From positions 1 to 63,133 of the forward strand of contig CALWKC010000013.1 of the NCBI GenBank assembly GCA_944381165.1: DNA of 63,133 nucleotides. Reading direction: 5' to 3'. The translations under genes were made by a program, and so were the position numbers. The first letter of the stretch is position 1; each line of letters starts with the position of its first letter. Positions 43,746 to 52,821 of the stretch are shown here, piece by piece. Source of the DNA: an uncultured Lachnospira sp. (GTDB taxonomy: Bacteria > Bacillota > Clostridia > Lachnospirales > Lachnospiraceae). Under the pieces are notes generated by a model. That model was not told the origin of the DNA, did no database searches, and worked only from the letters and a program-made list of their open reading frames with translations.

Positions 43746-44672
43746 CTATCTGGACTTAAGCGCTCCGTTAATGTCCGCAATCATATCCAGAGCCGCCTGC
43801 CTTGACGCCTCGGCAAAATTCTTCTCTCCGAATTCAGCATATTCCTCTTTTGTATACGCCGCAATAATACCTCTTGAACTGTTTACAATCGCGCCAAGCC
43901 CGTCCTCGTCAAAAAAATGCACCAAATCCTCAGCCTTTCCGCCCTGTGCTCCGTAACCCGGAACAAGAATAAACGACTTAGGCATAACCTTTCTCAGCGT
44001 CTTTCCCATTTCAGGGTATGTAGCTCCTACAACGGCGCCGACATAGCTGTACTTTCCGCCCATACACTCCGACGCCCACTCGTTTACCTTCTCTCCTACA
44101 AGCTCATACAGAGGCTTTCCGTCTATAAGCCTGTCCTGAAACTCGCCGCTTGACGGATTAGATGTCTTTACGAGTATAAAAATACCTTTTTTCTCCTCCG
44201 CACAAACCTTGAGAAACGGTTTAATTCCGTCTGAGCCAAGATAAGGATTTACTGTCGCAAAATCCTCGTCAAAGGCAGCAAGCGACTTAGAGCCCACCTG
44301 CACCCTGCCCAGATGCGCCGTAGCATACGCCTCAGACGTAGAGCCTATGTCGCCTCTCTTTACATCTCCGATTACCATCATATCCTTCTCATGGCAGTAG
44401 TCAACCGTCTTTTTAAAAGCAGCCATTCCCGGAAGCCCGAACTGCTCGTACATGGCAATCTGAGGCTTTACAGCCGGAACTATATCATAAATATTGTCAA
44501 TAATAGCTTTGTTAAACTGCCAAACAGCCTCCGCAGCTCCCTCGAGAGTCTCGCCGTACTGCTCAAAAGCAGCCTCCTTAAGATGCTTCGGAACAAACTT
44601 CATCATAGGGTCAAGCCCAACAACAACCGGAGCCCCCTGCTTTACGATTTTTTCAACAAGCTTATTAATCAT
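43746..44672 (-). CDS. pyrF: Orotidine 5'-phosphate decarboxylase, type 2
   Basis: 308 residues, the longer type 2 form. VVVGLDPMMKFVP at the start and the catalytic GDVKRGDIGSTSEAYA with its Asp-Lys-Asp set are intact. It makes UMP from OMP. It follows pyrC across a gap filled with palindromes and precedes pyrK by 74 nt, a gap that holds GTTCAGCC, an 8-nt match to the end of the MITE, too short to weigh. Confidence 0.95.
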   Translation of the reverse strand: MINKLVEKIVKQGAPVVVGLDPMMKFVPKHLKEAAFEQYGETLEGAAEAVWQFNKAIIDNIYDIVPAVKPQIAMYEQFGLPGMAAFKKTVDYCHEKDMMVIGDVKRGDIGSTSEAYATAHLGRVQVGSKSLAAFDEDFATVNPYLGSDGIKPFLKVCAEEKKGIFILVKTSNPSSGEFQDRLIDGKPLYELVGEKVNEWASECMGGKYSYVGAVVGATYPEMGKTLRKVMPKSFILVPGYGAQGGKAEDLVHFFDEDGLGAIVNSSRGIIAAYTKEEYAEFGEKNFAEASRQAALDMIADINGALKSR

Positions 44673-44701
44673 TACTCAATTTCCTTTCATATCAGATTAT
44701 T

Positions 44702-44825
44702 GTTTGCACTGCAAACTTGTGTGCGCCGGTAAAACCGGCGCTATTTTCCCTGCTCTTCGGCGGCTTACGCCGCCATACCAAGTTTGCGCTGCAAACTTGT
44801 ATGCGCCGGTAAAACCGGCGCTATT
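44702..44825. repeat. 80-bp-spaced hairpin repeat between pyrC and pyrF
   Basis: A 44-nt unit occurs at 44702-44745 and again at 44782-44825, differing at two positions. Each holds two palindromes with triloops: GTTTGC around ACT or GCT, and GCGCCGGT around AAA. Between the copies lies GGCGGC around TTAC. The array is transcribed within the pyr operon. Confidence 0.85.
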
Positions 44826-46143
44826 GGAGCTTAGGCACATCCTTATCCACAATGCACTCGCAGCCCGGTTTATATGAGTAGACCGTCTTGCCTCCGGAAA
44901 TAGTGTAGCGCACCCTGCCCTTAACCTTTCTGCCGTTAAACGGAGTATTCTTCCCCATTGACGCAAACATACTACTGTCTATAACATACTCATCGTCCGG
45001 GTCAATAATCGTAATATCAGCCGCACGACCCGGAAGAAGAGTTCCCCTGTCGCTCCTGATAATCTGAGCAGGCGTATAGCTCATTCTCTCCGCCATTTGC
45101 AGAGGAGTGAGAAGTCCGGTATTTACAAGCTCAGTAATCGTAAGGCTTACCGAAGTCTCAAGCCCTGTAATGCCAAACGGCGCGTCAACAAACGAACGCT
45201 CCTTTTCCGTCTTGTGATGAGGCGCATGGTCTGTCGAAATACAGTCTATAATTCCTCTTGAAAGTCCCTGTCTCAGCTCCTCCATATCCTCTTTTTTGCG
45301 AAGAGGCGGATTCATCTTAAAATTCGCGTCATCGCTGGTTATGGCATCCTCCGTAAGCGTAAAGTGATGCGGGGTAACCTCGGCGGTAACCTCCAAGCCC
45401 TCATTTTTCGCCAGCTCTATCATTCTGACGCTGTCCTTTGTCGAACAGTGGCACAAATGAAGCCTTGCTCCCGTATTTTTCGCAAGCAGAATATCTCTTG
45501 CGACAATAATATCCTCAACAGCATTCATTATTCCGAAAAAGCCCATTTCTTTCGCCTTTTCGCCGGCATTCATGACGCCTCTTGCCGCAAGATTTTTGTC
45601 CTCACAGTGAGCAAATACGGGAATATCTACCTCAGCTGCAAGCCTCATTGCCTGTCTTGCCACTCTCGCATTCATTACGGATTTTCCGTCCTCACTCACA
45701 GCGACAGCTCCGTTTGCCTTTAACTGCTCAAAATCGGTTATATACTCGCCGTCCTGTCCTGCAGTGATAGCCGCAATCGGAAGCACATTAATATCCGTAA
45801 CCTCCTTCGCCTTATCAATTATATAGCGCACCATCTCAACACTGTCCACAGCAGGCTTTGTGTTCGGCATTGCGCAGACTGTCGTAAATCCGCCTCTTGC
45901 GGCAGCTCTCGCCCCCGTGCGGATAGTCTCTTTATGCTCAAAGCCCGGCTCTCTGAAATGTACATGCAAATCAATAAGCCCCGGCATAACATAGAAGCCC
46001 TCCGCATCTATTACGTTCTCCGCCTCCTCATTGATATTGTCCTCAACCTTTACAATAACACCGTCTTCAAAAAGAACGTCCTTTACAGCATCCGTATTGC
46101 TTGCAGGGTCCAGCACCCTGCCTCCCTTAATCAATGTCCTCAT
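44821..46143 (-). CDS. pyrC: Dihydroorotase
   Basis: 440 residues, class I dihydroorotase. Metal ligands HVHFREPGFEHKE (HxH), DHAPHH and the intermediate His motifs (FAHCEDKN, HLCHCS) are present. It closes carbamoyl aspartate to dihydroorotate. It is first of the pyrC-F-K-D unit and begins 38 nt after the GGDEF-EAL gene, with AAAGGAG before the ATG. Its stop codon region runs into the palindrome array. Confidence 0.95.
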   Translation of the reverse strand: MRTLIKGGRVLDPASNTDAVKDVLFEDGVIVKVEDNINEEAENVIDAEGFYVMPGLIDLHVHFREPGFEHKETIRTGARAAARGGFTTVCAMPNTKPAVDSVEMVRYIIDKAKEVTDINVLPIAAITAGQDGEYITDFEQLKANGAVAVSEDGKSVMNARVARQAMRLAAEVDIPVFAHCEDKNLAARGVMNAGEKAKEMGFFGIMNAVEDIIVARDILLAKNTGARLHLCHCSTKDSVRMIELAKNEGLEVTAEVTPHHFTLTEDAITSDDANFKMNPPLRKKEDMEELRQGLSRGIIDCISTDHAPHHKTEKERSFVDAPFGITGLETSVSLTITELVNTGLLTPLQMAERMSYTPAQIIRSDRGTLLPGRAADITIIDPDDEYVIDSSMFASMGKNTPFNGRKVKGRVRYTISGGKTVYSYKPGCECIVDKDVPKLQ

Positions 46144-46180
46144 CTTTTCCTCTCCTTTCTGTCAGACACACCGAAAATAT

Positions 46181-48355
46181 TTAATTCCCATTTAAAATCT
46201 GTCCCAGATACTCGGTTTCAAACTTATCCGACGGAACAGGCTTCCCGAAAAAATATCCCTGTATGTAATTAACGCCTATCTCCTTCAGCAGCTCATACTG
46301 TTCCTGATTTTCTACTCCCTCCACAACAATCTGCGTTCCGATTGTCTTTGACAGGTCAGCAATCAGCTTTACAAACGCCTGAGCGTATTCGTCCTCCACT
46401 ATATCGTCAATAAAAGTCTTATCAACCTTAATAATATTCAGCGGAAGCTGTTTTATATAGTTGAGCGAAGAATACCCCGTACCAAAATCATCAAGTGCAA
46501 TCTTCGGTCCAAGCGCCTTAAGACCGGAAATAATCTTCATAACCCTTTCCATATCATTTATCGCAAACGACTCTGTGATTTCAAGAACTATATTGCGCGG
46601 GTTTACGCCTGTTCGGCTGAGTATAAGACCTATATTCTCAACTACATTTTTCTGAAGGAGCTGCACAACCGAAAGATTTACATTCACACGGAAATCCTTA
46701 TATCCAGCGTCGTTCCATGCTTTACACTGCCTGCACGACTCCTCCAGAACATAGTCCCCTATGTCTGTAATCAACCCCAGATACTCGGCAAGCGGAATAA
46801 AATCCCCCGGTCCCATAAATCCCAGCGCCTTGCTGTTCCAGCGCACCAGCGCCTCACACGAAACGCATTTTTTCGTAACCGCGTCAACAACCGGCTGATA
46901 AAAAACAATAAATTCCTGTATCTGCGAGGCAACTGCCTGACGCATATTATTTTCAATATCCAGCCGCTTTACTGAATTATGTTTTTTGCTTTTGTCATAA
47001 AAATTATATCTGTTTTTTCCCGACTTCTTGGCGTCATACATTGCCATATCAGCCATTTTTACAATATCGTGCACGTCTTCGCTGTTATCCGGAAACGTCG
47101 CAATACCCATACTCATAGTACAGAAATATTCCGTTCCCATTAAATACCACGGTCTGTTAAACAGCGCAAGAACATTCTTTATAATCTTTTGGAGCGAAGC
47201 GTACTGTTCGGGCTTAATAATGACAACAAACTCATCTCCGCCCATTCTGTAACAGCGTCCACGAAGCCCCGGAACTCCCTGAAGCGCAGCAGCAATCTGC
47301 TGAAGCAGCACGTCTCCGTACTGGTGCCCCAGACCGTCGTTGATATTTTTAAAATCATCCAGGTCAATAAAAAGAAGCGCTCCCTTCTGCCCGCTGCGCA
47401 GAGCCTCTTTTATAACTTCACGCAAATCTGCCTCGCACTTCATTCTGTTGTATAAGCCCGTCAAAAAATCATTGCTTGCCTGATATTCTATCTTCTGGCG
47501 GTTTTTCTTTTTCTGGGTAATATCAACCGCTGTACATACAATGACAGCACTGCCGTCAATCCAAGTAAGGTCGGAAAATTTTATTTCAAACCAGATACCG
47601 GATTCGGGGTCATAATGAACAACTGTTTTATCTGTCTGCCCGGCGTTTTCTTTCCCTATATACTCGCGCACACAGCCCTGTATGGTACGTCTGATTTCAT
47701 CCGTCTTTTTAGCCGCCTCATTCTCAAAGTATATATCTCCGTCAGCACGCCCAAAGACCATAATGCCCGACCCTATGCTGTTCAAAATCTCCCTCAGTAC
47801 CTCATATGAGGAAAGCAGCGAATTTTTCGCAAGTTTTTTCTGCGCAATACTCTGTATAATCTTTGACACATCACTTATAAACTGACGCTTAACCGCGTCA
47901 AACTTAATTTCGCTGTGGACGTCAAAAACCGCAAAATACATTCTGTTCTCATCATTTACAAAAACAGGAGCCACTGCGCTTGTCTGCACGCCGAAAATCT
48001 CCATAGCAGCGCGTTCCTCCCGGGTACAGGAGCTCAGCGTACAGTACTTTACACTGTCTGCGCCGATTGCAAACTTCCGTCTCGGGATATTATTTGCCTT
48101 AAGCGGCGCTTCCTCCTCAGCGATATAGCTTATAACAGTATTCACCAGTGTGTTGTCTGTACCCACCTGAAACAGCGCAGCATGTGAAGTGCAAAGATAA
48201 CGCTCTGCCTCAGAAAGTATTTCTTCTATAATCTCTATAAATGTTCCGTCGGACTCAAGCATACGGACAATCCTTGTCATAGCTTCATCCTTCATAATAT
48301 AATTATCCACGCTCTCCCTCATATACTTTCCTAATAAGAATTTTTCAAAAACCAA
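46181..48355 (-). CDS. GAF-PAS-GGDEF-EAL cyclic-di-GMP protein
   Basis: 724 residues, no membrane segment. GAF-like region about 37-170, PAS-like 185-285, diguanylate cyclase with GGDEF intact at 372-376 (RMGGDEFVV), phosphodiesterase with EAL at 501-503 (CEALVRW) and DDFGTGYSSL. Both active sites look competent, and no RxxD inhibitory site precedes GGDEF. The balance of activities cannot be predicted. The gene is directly upstream of pyrC with no terminator between, so the pyr genes may share its promoter. A start at 48322 is an alternative. Confidence 0.93.
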   Translation of the reverse strand: MVFEKFLLGKYMRESVDNYIMKDEAMTRIVRMLESDGTFIEIIEEILSEAERYLCTSHAALFQVGTDNTLVNTVISYIAEEEAPLKANNIPRRKFAIGADSVKYCTLSSCTREERAAMEIFGVQTSAVAPVFVNDENRMYFAVFDVHSEIKFDAVKRQFISDVSKIIQSIAQKKLAKNSLLSSYEVLREILNSIGSGIMVFGRADGDIYFENEAAKKTDEIRRTIQGCVREYIGKENAGQTDKTVVHYDPESGIWFEIKFSDLTWIDGSAVIVCTAVDITQKKKNRQKIEYQASNDFLTGLYNRMKCEADLREVIKEALRSGQKGALLFIDLDDFKNINDGLGHQYGDVLLQQIAAALQGVPGLRGRCYRMGGDEFVVIIKPEQYASLQKIIKNVLALFNRPWYLMGTEYFCTMSMGIATFPDNSEDVHDIVKMADMAMYDAKKSGKNRYNFYDKSKKHNSVKRLDIENNMRQAVASQIQEFIVFYQPVVDAVTKKCVSCEALVRWNSKALGFMGPGDFIPLAEYLGLITDIGDYVLEESCRQCKAWNDAGYKDFRVNVNLSVVQLLQKNVVENIGLILSRTGVNPRNIVLEITESFAINDMERVMKIISGLKALGPKIALDDFGTGYSSLNYIKQLPLNIIKVDKTFIDDIVEDEYAQAFVKLIADLSKTIGTQIVVEGVENQEQYELLKEIGVNYIQGYFFGKPVPSDKFETEYLGQILNGN

Positions 48356-48372
48356 TCTTCGTAATTTTATTT

Positions 48373-48400
48373 ATTATATCTTATTTTAAGAGGTTTGCAA
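48373..48400 (-). promoter_or_regulatory. Sigma-A promoter of GGDEF-EAL/pyr unit
   Basis: -35 TTGCAA (48395-48400), 16-nt spacer, -10 TATAAT (48373-48378) on the minus strand. It is back to back with the plus-strand promoter at 48406. Confidence 0.7.
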
Positions 48401-48405
48401 ACACC

Positions 48406-48434
48406 TTGTACAAAATTAAATATAATGTTATTAT
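48406..48434 (+). promoter_or_regulatory. Sigma-A promoter of YcxB-like gene
   Basis: -35 TTGTAC (48406-48411), 17-nt spacer, -10 TATTAT (48429-48434). Confidence 0.65.
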
Positions 48435-48528
48435 ATCAAAGTATCGCCGAATAAGCATACAGGCATTGATTTCCAATGTTCAAAGCAGGGATAAATGCCG
48501 CTATACTATTTTAAGAACGGAGTTATAT

Positions 48529-49050
48529 ATGGAATATATAAAATACGAGTCAACACTGAAGGCTGGCGGAGACGAATACAAAAAGATTGTTTTCTGGAAT
48601 CGTTTCATCAGAAACCCGATCGAGACAATTCTGACGTGGCTGCCTGCTGCCGCAACAATTGTTTTTATCTGTCTCGGGTACCTCAACACATACCTTGCCG
48701 TAATATACGCAGCCTGCTGGGCGTATCCCATTTACATCTTTTTCTTTCAGTTCAAAAGCAGCGTAAACTACCATTTAAAAAACCGCGAAGCCTCCGAGAG
48801 CGCACCATGTATCATTACTCTTACGCAGAACGGAATACTTGCGGAAATTCCCGACTATGACAAAACTCTCAGCTATGAATGGGATAATTTTACGACCATA
48901 TATAAAAAATTCGGATATTATATGCTGTTTGAGAAATCAAAGATGACAGCTATGCTGCGCGAAGCCGATATACCGAAGGATATTCAGGGCGCAGCGGCTG
49001 ATTTTATACGAACTCACGTTGATATGAATAAATGTAAGGTATTGTTTTAA
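48529..49050 (+). CDS. YcxB-like membrane protein
   Basis: 173 residues from the ATG at 48529 with CGGAG 8 nt upstream. Two membrane helices (about 33-75), then a C-terminal YcxB-type domain (TLTQNGILAEI, LSYEWDNFTTIYKKFGYYMLF). Function of the family is unknown. Single gene with its own promoter and terminator. Confidence 0.83.
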   Translation: MEYIKYESTLKAGGDEYKKIVFWNRFIRNPIETILTWLPAAATIVFICLGYLNTYLAVIYAACWAYPIYIFFFQFKSSVNYHLKNREASESAPCIITLTQNGILAEIPDYDKTLSYEWDNFTTIYKKFGYYMLFEKSKMTAMLREADIPKDIQGAAADFIRTHVDMNKCKVLF

Positions 49051-49089
49051 ACGGTTACCGCTCCTGTTGTAATTATTTTTAGCAATTTA

Positions 49090-49117
49090 TTGACATGGAC
49101 ACAAAAAAACGTATAAA
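49090..49117 (+). promoter_or_regulatory. Promoter-like site just before a terminator
   Basis: TTGACA (49090-49095), 16-nt spacer, TATAAA (49112-49117). Transcription would begin near 49124, exactly at the terminator stem, giving an RNA of about 50 nt. It may be fortuitous. Confidence 0.35.
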
Positions 49118-49123
49118 TAATTT

Positions 49124-49172
49124 ATGTGGCTGACGGAAAATATACCAAATTACCCGTCAGCCACATTTTTTT
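49124..49172. terminator. Terminator between YcxB-like gene and kduD
   Basis: A perfect 13-bp stem (49124-49136 with 49154-49166) followed by T7 on the plus strand; it may also serve kduD from the other side. Confidence 0.88.
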
Positions 49173-49181
49173 ACTCTTTTT

Positions 49182-49943
49182 TCAGCGAGCCAGCCAGCCG
49201 CCGTCAACTGCAACCGTGTAGCCGTTGACATAATCAGAAGCCTTTGACGCAAGATACACAACAGTTCCCTGCATATCCTCAGGAGTACCCCAGCGTCCGG
49301 CAGGAATTCTCTCAATAATAGCCTCGCTTCTGTCAGCGTCATCCCTTAGCTGTGAGGTGTTATTTGTAGCCATATACCCCGGAGCAATAGCGTTTACCTG
49401 TATTCCCTTTGGCGCCCACTCGTTTGCAAGCGCCTTGGTAAGCCCCATAACAGCGCTCTTGCTTGCCGTATACGCCGGCACCCGTATTCCGCCCTGAAAT
49501 GAAAGCATAGAGCAGACATTAATAATCTTTCCGCCTTCATTTTGTTTTTCAAACTGTCTGGCAAACGCCTGACTTAACAGAAATACCATTTTTAAATTTA
49601 CATTTATCACGGCATCCCAGTCCTGCTCAGAGACGTCAATCGCATCGCAGCGCTTTATTATTCCTGCGTTATTGACAAGAATATCCACTCGTCCGTATGC
49701 GCTCAAAGCACCGGAAAGCACTGCCTGAACGCTCTCCTTCAATGATAAGTCCGCAAGCACCTGCGTACATTCGCCTCCGAAGGCGGCTATCTTTCCAGCC
49801 GTCTCGTCACAGCTTCTTCTTCCCACAAGCACGACCTTTGCTCCCGCCTGTGCAAGCGCAACCGCCATTCCCTGTCCGAGTCCCGTATTCGCTCCCGTGA
49901 CAACAGCAACCTTTCCGTCCAGCTTAAACAAATCAAGTACCAT
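49182..49943 (-). CDS. kduD: 2-deoxy-D-gluconate 3-dehydrogenase (KduD type SDR)
   Basis: 253-residue short-chain dehydrogenase. Cofactor motif TGANTGLGQG, NNAG, catalytic Ser (CSMLSFQGG) and YTASK with Tyr and Lys. The IIKRCDAID and GYMATNNTSQLRDD segments are typical of KduD, which acts in the breakdown of pectin-derived uronates. No other pectin gene is adjacent, so substrate remains inferred. Confidence 0.9.
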   Translation of the reverse strand: MVLDLFKLDGKVAVVTGANTGLGQGMAVALAQAGAKVVLVGRRSCDETAGKIAAFGGECTQVLADLSLKESVQAVLSGALSAYGRVDILVNNAGIIKRCDAIDVSEQDWDAVINVNLKMVFLLSQAFARQFEKQNEGGKIINVCSMLSFQGGIRVPAYTASKSAVMGLTKALANEWAPKGIQVNAIAPGYMATNNTSQLRDDADRSEAIIERIPAGRWGTPEDMQGTVVYLASKASDYVNGYTVAVDGGWLAR

Positions 49944-49983
49944 AAATATGCCCTCCTCCTGCGCAGATAACTAAAACATTCCT

Positions 49984-51000
49984 CTAGTTAAATCCAATAA
50001 GCTTGTTCATAACCTTATATCCGCTCTTTGAAATCCAGCGTCCCGACTTGCCCGGAATATTTACCGTATGCCCAAGAATGCTGTATCGAAGCGAGCGAAA
50101 AAGCTTGACATCACGCTTCTTGACGTAATTCCAAAGCTCTTTCTTCTTTGCAAGATTTTCCGGAGTCCCCGAAATAATAAGAAAAATAGATGAGACCTCC
50201 ATCATAATCCGCAGATAATTTCTCATATACATTCTGCATTTTTTATTTGACACATTACTTGCAAGAAATGAATCAATCATTCGCTTGGTCACGCCAATCT
50301 GCTGGTCAATTCTTGAAATCATCACCGACTCATTCACGGACTGGTCTTCTCTTCCTATAAAATACCTGTAAAAATTAGTATTTACATAATACATCTTCTT
50401 CACATACGGAAGCGGCTCAAAAACAAAAATATTGTCCACATAAAACGTATGCTTCGGAAGCTGAAGCGCACAGTCTTTTAAGAGCTGTGTTCTGTAAATA
50501 ACCGAGTGCATCAGTATATACTGGTCAATCTTAAACTTTCCTATATCATCCCAGCCGAACATCTGCTCAACCGGAAATACATTGTCATAGTGGATAACCT
50601 TCTTTCTCTTTGCACCAACCTTGTCATAAACATAGTTTGCAATAACCATATCCGGCTCTTCACCCTCAACAAAACCTTTAAGCGTAGCAAGAATTTTTTT
50701 GTAGCTTCTCGCATCCACCCAGTCGTCGCTGTCAACCACCTTGAAAAATTTACCTGTGGCATGTGCAAGACCTGTATTTACAGCCTGACCATGTCCCCCG
50801 TTCTCCTGGTGAACAGCCTTGACGATCGTCGGATACTGCGCCGCATAGCGGTCGGCGATTTCCGCCGTGTTATCCTTAGCAGAGCCGTCGTCAACTATTA
50901 TAACTTCAACCTCCTCGCCCCCGGCAAGCACTGATTTAATACACTTTTCCATATAAGCCGCAGAATTATAGCATGGAATCGCAAAAGACAAAATTTTCAT
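49984..51000 (-). CDS. Family 2 glycosyltransferase
   Basis: About 338 residues, GT-A fold: LSFAIPCYNSAAYMEKCIKS at the start, EVIIVDDGSAKDNT, and the metal-binding VDSDDWVDARSY. It transfers sugars from a nucleotide donor, probably to a surface polymer. There is no membrane segment. The start is uncertain (51000 or 51012): AGGAGGGG lies ~40 nt upstream, too far for either, and a small GC-rich stem lies between. It follows argS at the end of the cheX-led run. Confidence 0.88.
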   Translation of the reverse strand: MKILSFAIPCYNSAAYMEKCIKSVLAGGEEVEVIIVDDGSAKDNTAEIADRYAAQYPTIVKAVHQENGGHGQAVNTGLAHATGKFFKVVDSDDWVDARSYKKILATLKGFVEGEEPDMVIANYVYDKVGAKRKKVIHYDNVFPVEQMFGWDDIGKFKIDQYILMHSVIYRTQLLKDCALQLPKHTFYVDNIFVFEPLPYVKKMYYVNTNFYRYFIGREDQSVNESVMISRIDQQIGVTKRMIDSFLASNVSNKKCRMYMRNYLRIMMEVSSIFLIISGTPENLAKKKELWNYVKKRDVKLFRSLRYSILGHTVNIPGKSGRWISKSGYKVMNKLIGFN

Positions 51001-51048
51001 ATAATTATGCAAAATGCCGTATATACCGGCAAACCTGCCCCTCCTTTT

Positions 51049-52815
51049 TTACATCCTTTCAGGACACTCAATACCCAATAAATCTATACAGTCAAGCAAA
51101 ATCTCCTTTGTGAGAGAAATCAAGGCAATATAGCTTTCCTTCTGTTCTCTGTTCTGCTCGGAAAGGATTTTGGTGTCATGATAAAAACCGTTAAAAGCAT
51201 TCGACACGTCATAAATATACTGACATATCTTGTGCGGCGCCTTCTCCATATATGCCGCTTCCATAACGTCGAAAAACCTCACAAGCGAAAGGCTTAAATT
51301 TTTCTCCGAAACACCCGCAGCCGGAATAAGCTTTAATCCGCTTACAGAGCCGCCCTCCTGAATATATTTTGCAAGTATCGACTTTATTCTAACAATAGTA
51401 TAAAGAATATACGGTCCGGTATTTCCCTCAAATGAGGCAAACCTCTCGACGTCAAACACATAATCCTTAGACGCCTGATTGGACAAATCGCCGTACTTTA
51501 ATGCGGCAAGTCCTACAATTCTCGCGGTGTCCCTCGCCTCAGCCTCATCCATTGTGCGGTTTTCCGTTATCTTTGCATAGACGGCATCCTGAATATCAGA
51601 AATAAGGTTTTCAAGACGCATGACGCCGCCGGAGCGGGTCTTAAATGGCTTTCCGTCCTTGCCGTTCATCGTGCCGAAGCCGACAAACGTCATATCCGTC
51701 TCAGGCTTTACAATTCCAGCCTTTTTTGCAACTCTGAATACCTGCGTAAAGTGAAGCTCCTGCCTCTTATCTGCAAGATAAATATATGCATCGGGATGAT
51801 ACAGCTTTTCTCTCTCCACCAGTGTAGCCAAATCCGATGTGGCATAGAGAGCCGCTCCGTCAGATTTGCGTATAATACAAGGCGGCAGTTCTTTTGTATC
51901 TGTATCCTCCTGAATGTCGACAACAACCGCTCCCTGACTCTCATATGCAAGACCGCTGTCAAGCATTGACTGTACCATATCTGAAATATACGGCTCGGCG
52001 TCACTCTCGCCCTTCCAGATTTCAAAATTCACATTAAGATTGTCATAATTTTTCTTCAGGTCTGCCTTGGACAGATTCATAATGTGCTCCCAGATAGCCC
52101 TGCAAGCCCTGTCGCCTCTCTGAAGCTTCAGCGTCGACTCATGCGCGCGTGCCAGGAAATGCTCGTCCTCCTTCGACTTAGCGCTCGCCGCCGGATAAAT
52201 CTCTTCAAGCTCCGAAATAGTAAACGGCGGTTCCTGAGGATATTCGCCCGTATAATTCTCATCAAAATACACGAGCTCAGGCTCTCTGTCCCTTAACTCC
52301 TCAATTATAAGCCCCATCTGAAGCCCCCAGTCTCCAAGATGTACATCGCCTATCGCATTGTTTCCGGCATATTTCTGAATTCTCTTAACGCTCTCACCGA
52401 TTACAGCCGAGCGAAGATGTCCCACATGAAGAGGCTTTGCGGCATTTGCTCCGCCGTAGTCCACAATAACGGTTTTGCCGCTCACCTTTGGAACATATCC
52501 AAATTTTTCTGAGACAGACATTTCTTCAAGATATTGCGCCAAAAATTGTGATGATACGTTTATATTGATAAATCCGGGCTTTACGCTCTCAAGCTTCTCA
52601 AAAATTTCGTCACCCTTAAGCTTCCCGACTATTTCGTCCGCAATTACAAACGGGGCTTTCCCGTAAGCCTTTGCCGCAGCCATAGCCCCGCTGCACTGGT
52701 ACTCGCACAAATCCGGCCTGTTTGACAGCGTTATCTTGGCGTACTTCGTGTCATATCCGCACTCCTCAAACGCCCTGCTCACAGAGTCCGCAATATGCTC
52801 TATAATTGTTTTCAT
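51049..52815 (-). CDS. argS: Arginyl-tRNA synthetase
   Basis: 588 residues, class I. HIGH-type motif AAKPLHVGHLRSAVIGES, a KMSKS-like loop KPFKTRSGGVM, the N-terminal Arg-specific domain and the C-terminal DALR anticodon-binding domain. It charges tRNA-Arg. It starts 6 nt after truA. Confidence 0.96.
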   Translation of the reverse strand: MKTIIEHIADSVSRAFEECGYDTKYAKITLSNRPDLCEYQCSGAMAAAKAYGKAPFVIADEIVGKLKGDEIFEKLESVKPGFININVSSQFLAQYLEEMSVSEKFGYVPKVSGKTVIVDYGGANAAKPLHVGHLRSAVIGESVKRIQKYAGNNAIGDVHLGDWGLQMGLIIEELRDREPELVYFDENYTGEYPQEPPFTISELEEIYPAASAKSKEDEHFLARAHESTLKLQRGDRACRAIWEHIMNLSKADLKKNYDNLNVNFEIWKGESDAEPYISDMVQSMLDSGLAYESQGAVVVDIQEDTDTKELPPCIIRKSDGAALYATSDLATLVEREKLYHPDAYIYLADKRQELHFTQVFRVAKKAGIVKPETDMTFVGFGTMNGKDGKPFKTRSGGVMRLENLISDIQDAVYAKITENRTMDEAEARDTARIVGLAALKYGDLSNQASKDYVFDVERFASFEGNTGPYILYTIVRIKSILAKYIQEGGSVSGLKLIPAAGVSEKNLSLSLVRFFDVMEAAYMEKAPHKICQYIYDVSNAFNGFYHDTKILSEQNREQKESYIALISLTKEILLDCIDLLGIECPERM

Positions 52816-52821
52816 ATATTT

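Noticed and set aside
51000-51045. TTG start for the glycosyltransferase after AGGAGGGG
   Set aside because: The TTG at 51032 is out of frame with the protein.
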